In this document: one piece after another, positions 21,543 to 32,560 of the stretch
Numbering within the stretch: position 1 is the first letter of the stretch
Layout of the letters: every line of letters starts with the position of its first letter
Assembly: GCA_963575745.1 (NCBI GenBank)
Contig: CAUYUJ010021062.1
Span: 64,001-128,000 of the forward strand
Direction: 5' to 3'
DNA: 64,000 nt
Source: Prorocentrum cordatum
Lineage: Eukaryota; Sar; Dinophyceae; Prorocentrales; Prorocentraceae
Notes under the pieces: model-generated
The model's input: the letters and a program-made list of their open reading frames with translations, nothing else
Told to the model about the DNA's origin: nothing
The model's database searches: none
Translations under genes and position numbers: made by a program

Positions 21543-22987
21543 CTACCATCCATCATAGCTGGCTGCGCGTTGGCGTGCAAATCCAAGCGCCTGCTCCGCC
21601 AACTCCTGCATAGAGTAGCCGCCCTTGAACTTGTTTCGGTGGTCCCACAACTGCGAACTCGTGAACCAGCTCACCTCTCGCGTAGCGCTCTCGCGGTACT
21701 GAAACATATTGTCTACGTCCACTTCCAAGCGTAGCCAATACCAATGCACCCTTTTATTGAGCTCGAACCTCGTCGGATACGACTGGGTGCCGAAATCGAC
21801 TAGCTCGCTTTGTTGGCCATCTCCTAAGCCTGCCACGCATATCCCCGTCTCCTCCAGAAGCTTCCTCTGTGCTGTCTCGATGATCGGCTCGGCTGTATCG
21901 TCCCTGCGGCCCTTTGGAAACTCCCAGCACCAATTATGGTGCCTCCTGACCGCCAGGACTTCTGCTGCTGAGTCGTGGCTCATGCGCGTGCACATGACCC
22001 CCGCTGACACCGTGGGTGGAAGCGTTTCAGGCAGAGGAGGCGCAGCTTCGATGGCTGTGTTCCTGCTGGGCCTTTCCACTGCGGCGGCTCCTCCTCCTCT
22101 GGCGGATGAGCTGAGCGGCGGCCCCTCCTCCTCTGGAAACTGGCGCCCTGCTCAGCTGGCGGGTCGGACCTCTTTGGCGGCGGCGTCCGTGGGCGGCGCT
22201 TGGACGGCCTCTGCTGCTGGACGGCGCCCTTGAAGTCGTCGGTGATAACGATTCGCCCTCTGGCGAGCTGGACGTTTTTGGGCACCAACAAACGTTGATC
22301 CATATTCCAATCTTCATCATCCTCGTCGTCGTCGGCCTCTGAGTTGGAATGCCCCCCCGCGCCATCCCACTCGCCGTCGAGGCCCGCCTTCATCATCCAG
22401 ACTTTGCGAGCATCGTAATCCTCCTTGACGGCGACCTCCTGGATCCCGGGAGCGTTGTCATCATCGCTATCTACTATTTCTATATTGATCTTGTCCTTGA
22501 GCCCCCCCGCGGGCTCCACCACCGCTGCAACCTTGGAGCCGCTGGCTGCGCTGATGCTGCTGCTGCGCGGCCGCGGCTGCGGTGGTGGTGATGACGGCGG
22601 CCGCGGCCGCAGCCGTGGCCGCTGCTGTGGCGCCGTCGCTGCTGGCGTCGATGGAGCCCACCACCACCGCTCATGCGTCGGCGACGCCAGCGTCGCTGGT
22701 GCCCACCCCGCGGCGGTGGCACATCCCGCCCCGACTTTGACGATCGGCGGACGCGGTGGGAACTCGAACTGCTGGGTTGGCAGCCGCGGGCGCTTGCGGG
22801 GGGGGGCTGCCACCAGCGGTTGCCCTTGTTGTTGCCTTTTAAGTTGCCTTTGCCGCTGCGCCCAGGCGGTCGCCAGCGGCGGCGGCTGGACCACCGTGTT
22901 ATGCTGCTGCTGCGCCCACTCGTGTGGAGGGATCATCGTGCTCGTCGGTGCAACGAACCTAACTGCATGTGTATGGAACGAAGACAT
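21543..22987 (-). CDS. Nudix hydrolase-like protein with disordered N-terminus, one frame break
   Basis: Likely hydrolysis of a nucleoside diphosphate linked to another moiety; substrate unknown. The Nudix segment at the C-terminal end (22079-21543) has SAGVMCTRMSHDSAAEVLAV, HHNWCWEFPKGRRDD and the box E-P-I-I-E-T-A-Q-R-K-L-L-E-E-T-G-I. Compared with GX5EX7REUXEEXGU the Glu after Arg is Lys and the first Gly is offset by one, so activity is uncertain. It then has VHWYWLRLEVDVDN and REVSWFTSSQLW and ends YDGW. Upstream, ATG 22987 (MSSFHTHAVRF) opens about 300 residues of Gln/Pro/Arg-rich and acidic sequence in another frame (to about 22100). The Nudix frame has no ATG of its own there. A frameshift in the GAG-rich run near 22090-22160 is the simplest link. 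Confidence 0.65.
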
Positions 22988-22998
22988 AAGTTCCACTT

Positions 22999-23020
22999 CC
23001 TAAGCCAAAACGGCTGCAGG
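22999..23020 (-). other. Candidate relic spliced leader upstream of the Nudix gene
   Basis: Minus strand reads with the core GCCGTTTTGGCTTAGG, about 16 of 21 matches to the dinoflagellate spliced leader (GCCATTTTGGCTCAAG core), and ends 12 bases before ATG 22987. Genomic leader relics mark genes that re-entered the genome as processed mRNA. Confidence 0.45.
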
Positions 23021-23149
23021 GAGGGGAGGAGGAAGAGGGAGGGGCAACCAGCCAGGGCAAATGGCGGTTCGTTTCGGGTTCCCCCAAGCGACCAGAGGTC
23101 TTTATTCCCTGTTCCTGGATGGCCTGAACATGCGTCGGCCTGACCCCCC

Positions 23150-23262
23150 CTTGAATCCCACCAGCGCTCTGGGCGTGAGTGGTTTAGCGAACTTTGTCTT
23201 CTCTCTGCCAGCACTTCCTCCTTCCTTCCCCTGCCTGCTCGGGGGAGGGGTTTACCCCTCCT
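23150..23262 (+). repeat. Dispersed repeat copy 1 (CCCACCAGCGCTCTGGGCGT family)
   Basis: TCCCACCAGCGCTCTGGGCG, GTGGTTTAGCGAAC and TTGTCTTCTCTCTGCC followed by CCTCC and CTGCTCGGGG are repeated at 49588-49690 with few changes, same orientation. The two copies lie 26 kb apart. Confidence 0.85.
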
Positions 23263-23264
23263 CC

Positions 23265-23345
23265 TTCCCGTCTGGGAGGGGGCGGGCTCGGGTAGTTAGA
23301 GCGCCCAAGATTGCTCAAGATGGCTCCAAGAAGGCCTCAGAGAGC
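23265..23345 (+). repeat. Dispersed repeat (AAGATGGC family), copy inverted at 32700-32790
   Basis: GTCTGGGAGGGGGCGGGCTC, GTAGTTAGAGCG, CAAGATGGCTCCAAG and CCTCAGAGAGCCC match the reverse complement of 32700-32785. Looser relatives (GCCATCTTGGG words) occur at 19990-20075 and 32400-32520. Confidence 0.8.
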
Positions 23346-24735
23346 CCAGGATGACCTCCAATATTGCCCAAGATAATGGGTCATGATGGATCCAGATAGC
23401 CTCTGGCACACATTCAAGAGGCCTCAAGACGGGTTCACGTGCCTCCGAGCCTTCCCAGGACCACCCCCCCTGAAGGTAACGGTGCTGAAGATGGCGATGG
23501 CGATGGCGACAGCGATGGTAGCGACGTTTGTTCTGAGCAGGCCAACGGTTCCCGATGTGGCAGCCCAAGAAGTGGCAAGCCAGTCTGCAATGCAGCAGGC
23601 CCTAACGCCGAAGGCTTGCACTCGGCTCGACGCGGGCGCAACTCTGGAAAACACAAAACGAGATGAGCACAGCAAACTTCTGACAGTCGCCGCGTGACAA
23701 ATGGCGGCTCTTACGGCAATCACCACTGAAATTAGCTCCCTGATGTCCCGTCGGTGTCCTTGGATAACCCTGGCCAACAATTAGCTAGCCGCGGACCCGT
23801 CAGTGTCCGTGGATAGCTCGTCTTCCATTCGACCTAGGATGTGCTGCTGGTGGTGCGCCGCGCGGTCATCATCCTGATCAGTGGCGTTCCTCAGAAGGTG
23901 AATCGCGTTGCGAGTTGAACATTGGAAGCTGCGGAGCCGGGCTGCGAAGCACTTGATCACCATGTTTTTTTTATTTGAATTGCTTCATCAACTTCATGAT
24001 TCTGCGACGGGTCCTCGGGCTGCTGCGCCGAATCCATTGAGGTTTCTGAGGTGTCTGCAAAAACTTCGGTTTCGGTTCCTTCGGGGGCATCTGACCTGGC
24101 TGAAGCAACAAGTCGTCAAGTATGGAACTGTCTGGAGATCTTCGTCAAGTATGGAATTGTCTGATGAACGTTGTCGAGTATTCAATCTCGTTCGCAACTC
24201 GCATGTAAACTCGATGTGGGCTCGACGAGCTATGAAGAATCAAAACAACAACAGTCTTGTGATTAAATGAACGACGGACGGACCGCAAGCATTCCCTGGA
24301 CTGCAATACCTGCACATGAGAACGCACGCGGCGGTGCGAAGCACATCTCCCAATCCACCGTTATTCCCCGCGCTGTTTCACTATGTCTGCGGGCATCGTT
24401 CCTGGATGGGCTGGTGGGCATACGCGAGGCATCAACAATTGAACTGTTTACTCCCTGTCCCTGGATATGCTGGCTGAGGTCCGGATCGCGGTGATCATTG
24501 TTGTTGCGTTGTTGTTGCCTTGCGGGTGTCGTTGCCGTCGTCGCCCTGTCGACCTGCCCCGCGACCCGTCCGCGACCCGCCGCGTGGCCCACCCCGCCGC
24601 AATTGCGGGCGGGGGGGGGGCTCGATATTCAAGCGCCTTCTCTGCCGTGGCTGTCTGCTGCTCGGGGCCCCCGCCGTTCCCTTTTGGGCGCTGCGTCTTG
24701 CTGCCCTCAGGGGCGCGACTCCCCCTTCCCCCATC
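23346..24735. other. Stretch without a clear gene
   Basis: Two overlapping plus frames at 23383-23697 are open (one Ala/Val-rich, one Gly/Asp/Ser-rich), neither recognisable. At 24350-24435 the sequence CCACCGTTATTCCCCGCGC, GTTTCACTATG and CTGGTGGGCATACGCGAGGC matches 49855-49935 (CCGTTGTTGCCGGCGC, GTTTTACTATG, CTGGTGGGGATGCGCAAAGC) with small indels. The peptides NPPLFPALFHYV and NSPLLPALFYYV can be read. It looks like a duplicated exon fragment. Confidence 0.45.
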
Positions 24736-24739
24736 CTCC

Positions 24740-26867
24740 CCGAGGAGCTGGCGCCATTCACGTGGCACTCCGCGCCGGCGGAGATGCGGGGCGAGCTCAA
24801 GCATTCATACGATATCATGGCTTGGTGGGATTTGACGGCGTCGGACGAGATCCTGCCAGTGCAGGCACCGACGAGTGCTCCTCCTTCTCCTCCTTCTCCT
24901 CCTCCTTCTCCTTCTCTCCCCCCGTACCCCGTGCTCCCACGCTCCTCTGCCATTGCTCCGGCCTCGCTCTATTTATTGCACCCCATCCCCCCCTCACCGC
25001 GCCCTCCGACCAAAATCACCACCAGCAATAATCAATCATCTCTCCCTCGGCCGGTGGCCAAGTATGGGGGTGTCTCGACGATCGACGGGTGCAGATTGGA
25101 AAATCGGCCAGCATCCGCGGTTGTGTCCTCGCGATCGACGGAGAAGAAAAACGGTGGTGGTGGCGGGGGGGCGGGCGGGAAATCCACGGGGCCTGGCAGG
25201 GGCAGAGCGAGGGAGGGGCGGGGGAAGATACGTTACTCACCCATGATCTTTAGGGCAGATTTGGCGGCTCAGGCCAGACGATGGCTTCGAGCTGGGCCCG
25301 AGCGGGCACGGAGCCCCAAAGGGGGCCCAAGCAATTCCCAAGAGGCGCCCCATCAACGGCCCAAGCAACCCCCAAGAGGCGACCCATTTTGTTTATGTTC
25401 AGCCTCAGGCGTGCCGCGACAAGATGCCCTACAACGGTTTCTGTCATGCCCAAGAACACGCGAAGGCGCTGGAGCAGGCGTCCGTCAACTCCATCTTCAA
25501 GGCCACGCAAGACCCGCGGGGCACCCTCTTCGAGGCGGAGCTCGTCAAGCTGATCAAGCCCGATGGCGCCGATGAGAGCGCCGACCCCGACAGCGGCGGC
25601 GGCGACGGCGGCGCCGGCGCCGGCGGCGCCAGCGGTGGCGACAACAAGAGCTCTGGCGACAACAAGGCGATGGGGGGGGGTGAATGTGGCGGCCGTCGGC
25701 CCCCCTCTCTACCTTACCCTCTTCCTCTTCCATCTCCTCCTACTTCCTCATCTTTTTCGTCTTCCTCCTCCTCCCCTGTCTGTGGCGGCCTGCCCACTTC
25801 GGCAATATTTTCCTCGCCAGCAGCCGCTTTCTCTCCCATAAGCAACTGCGACAAGAGCGAACGAACATTCCTCCTACGGGCGCTGCGACCCCTCAACCTT
25901 CTGAACCTTCTTATGGATCCAGACGCTGCATTCGGCGATCCGACACTTCCAAAAGGGCCGACATGCGCATGCATGGCGCCGATCCGCGAGCCTCGGGCCA
26001 ATGGGTCGGCACCGTGCCCACGGATGTCAGCCCTGATTCTGAAACGGGCGGAGCGGCGCGAGTTTCGGCGGGGTCAGGATGGGGCCGTCCTTGAGGATGT
26101 CAATGCCATCATCGAAGAGATCTGGCTTCCTTGACGTCTGGCCATCATCGATGATTCCCGTTTCAGCCTTCGTCGCAACACTCTTCGCATCGTTGCCGTC
26201 TTCGTCGAATATGCTCTTCTGCGAGATGGGCAGTATTGTGCATCTCTGTCTCTTCTGAGCTTGGTGGAAGGAAGCGAAGTCGCCCCCCTCAGGTGGTCCG
26301 GCCATGGCTGGCAACCTGCGCCCCCAAGCGAGTCGCCAGTGCCTTCTTCCCTGGCAAACCAGCGGGCGCCTTCGTGCCCAAATGATGAGCTGCGGACGAC
26401 GACGACGACGGGGGCGAGGCCGGATGCTCGAGATATCGAGAGGGCCCGAATCATTAAATCATCGAGCTCTCTCTTGGCCAGGGGCCCCTGTGGGCCCTTG
26501 CATGCCGGCCCGTGTCCGTCCCCATTGCCTTTCCTTTCTCTCCCTCCTCTCCCTAGTCCTTACTCATCCTCGTCGACCGCGTCGACGTCGTCGTCGTCGT
26601 CGTCGCCGCCGTCGTCGTCGACCTCACCCGCCGTCGACTTGGCCCCCGCCGCCCGCCGCCAGGGGGGCACCAGCAGCGGCCAGGGCAGCAGCAGCTCTGC
26701 TGGCCGTGGCGGCCGCGGCCGCGGCAAGGGCGGCGGCCGCGGCGACGCCGGCGGCGCGGGGGGGGGGCGGCAACGGCGGCGGCGGCCTCTTGGAGAGGCT
26801 CCGCGCGCTCGACGGCGCTGGCGGCGATGACGCTGGTGCTGCTGGCGGCGACGGCGGCTTCTCCTGA
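24740..26867 (+). CDS. Unrecognised multi-exon gene, tentative
   Basis: Exon-like pieces in a repeat background. About 24743-24866 reads PEELAPFTWHSAPAEMRGEL and KHSYDIMAWWDLTASDEIL. About 25405-25680 reads CRDKMPYNGFCHAQEHAKAL, EQASVNSIFKATQDPRGTLF and EAELVKLIKPDGADE, then Gly/Asp-rich repeats. About 26630-26867 is Gly/Arg-rich and can end GLLERLRALDGAGGDD...GDGGFS-stop if a frame change occurs at the G run near 26760. Introns are T/C-rich. Exon borders are not fixed and the pieces may not all belong together. No domain recognised. Confidence 0.4.
26027..26314 (-). CDS. Possible small minus-strand coding segment
   Basis: A 95-codon frame of ordinary composition: GGDFASFHQAQKRQRCTILP, SQKSIFDEDGNDAKSVATKA and DLFDDGIDILKDGPILTPP, ending at 26027. 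It contrasts with the biased plus frames over the same bases. It could be an exon of a minus-strand gene lying within the tentative plus-strand gene. No family recognised. Confidence 0.35.
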   Translation of the reverse strand: MPAMAGPPEGGDFASFHQAQKRQRCTILPISQKSIFDEDGNDAKSVATKAETGIIDDGQTSRKPDLFDDGIDILKDGPILTPPKLAPLRPFQNQG

Positions 26868-28395
26868 GCCGGCGGCCGCTGGCTGTCTCTTGCTTGGCCT
26901 GTGCATGGCTAGCTGCGCTGGCCTCTGCTTGGCTTGGCCTGCTGCGGTGGCCTCTGGTTGCCCTCTGGCTTCTCTTGCTGGCATATTGTGATGGCTCTCG
27001 TCCTCGACTTCCTCCTCCTCTTTCCCCTTTGTGAAACTCCTCGCCTCTTCACCTCCTCGCCCGCTCCCCTCCCACCTCTCTTCATCTTTCCCCTTCTTGA
27101 CCCTGATCGTTGGGAGCTGTCTCGCTCATGATCAGCGCCGAGGTGAATGTCGTCAGAGTGCGATGCCAGTCTGCAACGACGGCCCTGTAGGGTTCCTGGA
27201 CAACGGGGGTCCTCGGCGCGAGGCTCGATCAGCTGAGCCGGCCTTGCATTTCAGGGCTCGCACCAATGCTGCAAACACAGGTCGGGCAGGTGGTGATGAT
27301 GAAGGACGGGGGGTCTTGCTGGAGTGGGTGCCCACCAAAAGCAACTCGGCGCCGCGGCGCCATCCATCGCACTATTGCGGCACCTGGGGCGCGCCGTCGC
27401 TGTTTCAAGCAGCCGCGGGCAGACGGGGCGATGCCCTCGGGCGCCGCGCTGCCCGTGGCAAACATTTACTTACCCCGCGGGAGGGGGCGACACCACCACT
27501 GCTGTTGACAAAACGACGGCGTGCCTTTCGTGATCACCACCCAATCTTCAAGCTCCCCTCCTGCCTCCCTGCCCCCAATTGTTATTTCTCTCCCTCTCTC
27601 TTGCGCTCTCCCGCCTGGCCCCTCTTCTCTCCTGCACTCCTGCTTGACCTTCTCCTGCTTGACCTGCCGTCCCCCTTCTCACCCTCTCTCGCCCTCTCCC
27701 CTCGTATCACTGCCTGGCCCTCCCCGCTCATCGACCTCCTCCTGATCAGTCAGCCCGGGTCCGTCCTGCCAACGGCCAGCAGGCGCGCGGGCCGTCGGCC
27801 CGTCGGCCGCCCGCTGGCATCGCCAGGCAGCCAGCAGCATTCCCTCGGGGGGTGGAGGCCTCGTCGTCGCTCGCTCGCCCACCTCCCCGACCGATTGGGG
27901 AGAGAGAGGATGAGGGGGAGAGGGAGGTGGAGGACGAGGAGGAGGAGGAGGAGGAGGGCACCATGTGTAGAAGGGGGGGTCCATGAGCCCTCCTAGCGGG
28001 GGATGGTTTTCTTGGGTCCTCTTGGAGGAGGGGCAGTGATGAGGACAAGGGTGATTGGGGGGTGATGGGGGAGAATGATGAACAGATCGGAGAGGAGGGT
28101 GGCGGGGAGGCCCATGAATGATGTGACTTGCTGCATGTATTATCTTAAGCCTTGTTAGAGCGACCGCGCGAGACGCCCTCTTGCAGCCTCAGGGTAGCTC
28201 CTGACATCGAAGTGCATGAGAGCCCGCTCTTGCGGTCGACATCGTTGTGTCCTAGATGCCCCGCCATCCATCGTGGGCCCATGAGGCCCCCAACTGCAAT
28301 GTAATTCCGATCATGCCCCCTGCCGCCTGCGCCGACGCGGGGCCCGCTTGCTTGCTTCGCTTGCCCCTTCCTTATTTGCCTCTCTGGCTCAAGCC
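26868..28395. other. Stretch without a supported gene
   Basis: TTGGCTTGGCC-type short repeats at 26880-26990, T/C-rich tracts at 27000-27110 and 27540-27730, a polypurine run at 27890-27960. Plus frames at 27120-27500 are open but frame-switch and lack any domain. Confidence 0.4.
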
Positions 28396-28399
28396 TCGC

Positions 28400-29330
28400 C
28401 TGAGCCGGGGTCACTTGGGCGTCGTGGTCGACTGGTTTCACTTGGCCTTCGCAGCCATGGATTCCGAATGGGCCTACCATATGGGCGCGATGCACACTCT
28501 CCCGCGTGCTACCGTCCCGCCACGCTCGGCCCGCGCGACTGGGGCAGCAGGCGACAAGAGTAAGAAGAGGGCTCAGTGGTGTAAGACTGCTTTGGGGGCA
28601 AGAGTCAAGACTGCTCTGGGGGGTTTGGAGGTCAAGAAGCCACGCAAGGGGAGGGCGCCTGCGACAACTACTACGACTTCTCCTGCCAGGCCGCCGCCGT
28701 TGACGCCCTCACGCAGGAAGCTTGGCCCGTGGCCTGCCTCTCCTACCATGGGGAGCGTGTGCGCGGGCATGCTCACGAGTGCCTACGCGGCCATGTCACT
28801 TGCCTGCAAACTGCGGCACCTGTGGTGGTGCGAGAACGACAAAGATGCAGTCAAGTTCCTGAAGCACAACTTCCCGGGCATAAAGGGCATCACTGACGAC
28901 AGCGACTTGGTCACCGCCGAGGCGTGGACGTCGTGGACGCAGGGTTCCCCTGCCAGCCGTTCTCGCTCGACGGCAAGCAGCTCGGAGCCAGTGACCCGAG
29001 GAGCAACGTGATTCATTCGATTCTTCTCTTCGTGATGAGGACGCCCCCCCGCATAGTCATCCTGGAGAACGTCGACGGGATGTTGAAGACTCACCCTGAC
29101 ACCCTGGAGGAAATCCCGCGCGCCCTCAGCACCATGAAGGACCCCGCCTATGGCCATTGCCAAGCATGCAGCGTGTCCTGGCAGGTCTTGGACAGCTACT
29201 ATCACGGCAGCGCCCCCCAGAGCAGGCGCAGGATCTACATCGTGGCCATCCATGCCATCGGGAAATATCCGCCCGAGGTCCCCGTGGAGTTCCCAGCGCC
29301 AGCGCCGAGGGCGACCATCTACAGGACGCT
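28400..29330 (+). CDS. Cytosine-5 DNA methyltransferase, N-terminal catalytic part
   Basis: Transfers methyl from S-adenosylmethionine to C5 of cytosine in DNA. Motif I is GSVCAGMLTSAYAAM (AdoMet binding), motif II WWCENDKDAVKFLKHNFP, motif IV GFPCQPFSLDGKQLGA with the catalytic Cys, motif VI VILENVDGMLKTHP, and motif VIII APQSRRRIYIVAIHAI. Motifs I-II are in one frame (to about 28921) and IV-VIII in another (from about 28918): ITDDSDLVTAE must join GVDVVDAGFPCQ by a one-base shift, too short for an intron. The N-terminal 100 or so residues (KKRAQWCKTALGARVKTALG) are basic, and their start is not determined. The segment ends near CTACAGGACGCTTACATG before a long (CT)n run that would open an intron. 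Motifs IX-X are in the exon at 30245-30709. Confidence 0.75.
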
Positions 29331-30244
<914 letters not shown>

Positions 30245-30709
30245 GGGGCAACCAACAAGAACCATGCGGCACGCGGTATCTTGGATCGGGGGCAGAAGCT
30301 CCCTACCTACGATAACTACCCCATGCCCCGCGGCAAGCTCGCCAAGAAGAACGTCGAGCACGGCATCAACCTGGCCCGGGAAGCCGCTTTGTGGGAAGGG
30401 ACCGATCCAACGTCTGTTTCCGTGATTGTCGACACCGCTTCAACGAAGCCTGCATCGCACATAGATAAGGTTGGCTGTCTTTCAAAGTCCCGCGGGGGCG
30501 GACTTGCTCTGTGGAGCGCGCAGCACGGTCGTAGGCTTAATGTGAAGGAGCTCACGCGCCTCCAGGGCTTCGATCCCAGTGATGTCTCGGCGCCGCTCAC
30601 TCACAATAAGTTCGGCGCGCTGCTTGGCAATGCGTGCACCAAGGCCGTTTTCCAGCGCGTCTTGGCATGCGCCATCAATAGTGCTAAGAAGGCAGCCGCC
30701 TCCCCCTAG
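30245..30709 (+). CDS. Cytosine-5 DNA methyltransferase, C-terminal exon
   Basis: Reads NKNHAARGILDRGQKLPTYD, SVIVDTASTKPASHIDKVGC and LSKSRGGGLALWSAQHGR. Motif IX is RRLNVKELTRLQGFDPSD and motif X NKFGALLGNACTKAVFQRVL, ending AASP-stop at 30709. The order and spacing match the C-terminal third of C5 methyltransferases after the target-recognition region. Together with 28400-29330 it gives a compact enzyme without a visible chromatin-reader domain. Such compact methyltransferase genes occur in dinoflagellates both as host genes and inside retroelements; no reverse transcriptase is adjacent here. Confidence 0.75.
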   Translation, partial: GATNKNHAARGILDRGQKLPTYDNYPMPRGKLAKKNVEHGINLAREAALWEGTDPTSVSVIVDTASTKPASHIDKVGCLSKSRGGGLALWSAQHGRRLNVKELTRLQGFDPSDVSAPLTHNKFGALLGNACTKAVFQRVLACAINSAKKAAASP

Positions 30710-30945
30710 GTGGTCCCATGCGAACGAGACAGGTCCAACTCAGATGGCCGTCTCCGCAACGCGTGCCCCTCGCCCCTCCTCATTCTCTTCCGTCTCGTTC
30801 TCCTTATCCTCCTTCTTCTGTCCTCCTCCTCCTCCTTCTTCTTCTTCGCCCCTCGTCCGGCTAACTCGACGTGGACGCGGACGCTCCAAGTTAAGATGAC
30901 GCAGGGAGGGCGCGGCGTCCGGGACACTCGACGTGGCCAGACGCC

Positions 30946-31234
30946 GTGCCGGACTGGACCTCCTGTCCTACCAGCTGAACGTATACGTTCAGCTGGTAGG
31001 GAGGCCGGAGGCGCCTCCGAGCTCCCTACCAGCTGAACGTATACGTTCAGCTGGTAGGGAGGCAAGACGAATCACATACTCATGACAGGGAGGAGCCTCC
31101 CTACCAGCTGAACGTATACGTTCAGCTGGTAGGGCATGGGGGGCACCCCGTAGGGAGCCCGGAGGCGCCTCCGGCCTCCCTACCAGCTGAACGTATACGT
31201 TCAGCTGGTAGGACAGGAGGCCCAGTCCGGCACG
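30946..31234. repeat. 289-bp nested inverted repeat with four identical 34-bp palindromes
   Basis: The 34-bp perfect palindrome whose left half is CCTACCAGCTGAACGTA occurs at 30967-31000, 31025-31058, 31100-31133 and 31179-31212. The outer arms (30946-31000 and 31179-31234, beginning CGTGCCGGACTGG) pair with one mismatch. The spacers GGAGGCCGGAGGCGCCTCCG (after copy 1) and its near-complement (before copy 4) also pair. It could fold into one long hairpin or four cruciforms. Confidence 0.95.
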
Positions 31235-31319
31235 ACTCCGACGTCCGGCAAATTCGATTCGGCACGTCCATCTGGAACCTTCGATCTAGCTGTCTAGCTC
31301 GCGGGGCCCGGCAACTTCT

Positions 31320-31425
31320 GCGTGGGACGACGATGACGATGCCGATGCCGACGAAGACGACGACGACGACTACGACGACGACGATGACGACGACGACGAT
31401 GACGACGACGACGACGCCCACCAGG
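31320..31425. repeat. (GAC)n triplet run
   Basis: Imperfect GACGAC/GATGAC run; reads as poly-Asp or poly-Arg. The flanks (31235-31320 and 31430-31600) show no gene. Confidence 0.85.
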
Positions 31426-31599
31426 CAACCAACGCGGAGTGCAGTAGTTACTCCGCGTGGCCCCCCAATAGTTGCATGATGGGTAGTGTAGTAATACAGC
31501 AACTACTACTAGCACTGTAATTAGTAGCATCGCGCCTTCTCCATCTCCTCATCCCCCTTCTCCACTTCTCCACCTCCTCCTCCCTTCCCCGCGCCCCTC

Positions 31600-32560
31600 C
31601 TCCACCATGCCTTTCGTGATTGCCAGCAGTGGCGGCAACGACAACAGGCGTCGCCCCCCAGCCGCGCGCCTGGGCGAGCTCGGCGTCGCGCCCCCAGCCG
31701 TCGTCCTGCGCGCGGCTTCTTGCTGCTCACAAAATTTACGTTTGCTTGCGCGCTGCACGCACGGGTGGGCCGTGCAAGGGATGCCAGATGGCGAGCGCGC
31801 ATGAGCAGACACGCACGACAAATACCTCCTCCCCACCTCGCTCCGCAGGGGAATGTCGCGCGACATGTGCCGACGCAGCCATGCGATCTTAGCCAGGCAA
31901 GCCATGCTACTCGATCGGCCAGATCAGCGCGCTATCAACGAGTCATGCTCTGCCATGCTATCCAATTCGACGTTCCCCAAAAAAAGCCACGTGACATATC
32001 GCAGGGGCCACCTAAGTCAGCATGAGCCAGTCGCACAACACTTAACTCTGAGACAACGCGAGCTACCCGAGTCATTTCAGGTTGAGACACTTGCCCGTGG
32101 ACGAGAGCGGGGATCGCGCGCTGTGCCGCGCCACGGAGGTATGACGGCGACTGCGGTGGCTGGGCCGTGCCTGACGACATTCTCTTGGCAACGGCTGGAG
32201 ATCGCCGGGCCGTGCCTGACGAAATTCTCTCGGCAACGGCTGGAGATCTCTTGGCAACAGCTGGCAACAAAAAATCCCTCTTGCGGCTCTTTTGGGGGCC
32301 CTGGGGCCTTCTTGTTTTTGTTTGGAGAGGTCTGAGCGGTCTCTTGGGGTTTGGACGCCGCGGCTAGGAAACGAAGACACCAGAAATTCACATCCCCATT
32401 GGGCCCTCTTGGGCCGCTCTTGGAGCGCTATTATTATTGGGCGCTCTCGGGGGCCTTCCTGGGGCCCTCTTGGGCCTCTCTCTCTCTCTCAGGGCTCTCT
32501 GAGGCCATCTTGGGGCCATCTCGACGCCCCATGAAGCCATCGGAATTCAAAACGCGAGAA
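31600..32560. other. Stretch without a clear gene; 50-bp tandem repeats
   Basis: A 160-codon plus frame at 31853-32335 ends in repeat. GGCCGTGCCTGACGA-ATTCTC-GGCAACGGCTGGAGATC occurs about twice at 32163-32250 with a shortened third copy. Words GGGCCCTCTTGGGCC and GCCATCTTGGGGCCATCTCG at 32400-32525 belong to the dispersed AAGATGGC family. No domain found. Confidence 0.45.

Noticed and set aside
31000-31180. CRISPR-like array (regular repeats with spacers)
   Set aside because: Repeats are perfect palindromes of 34 bp with complementary spacers, only four copies, eukaryotic context and no cas genes.
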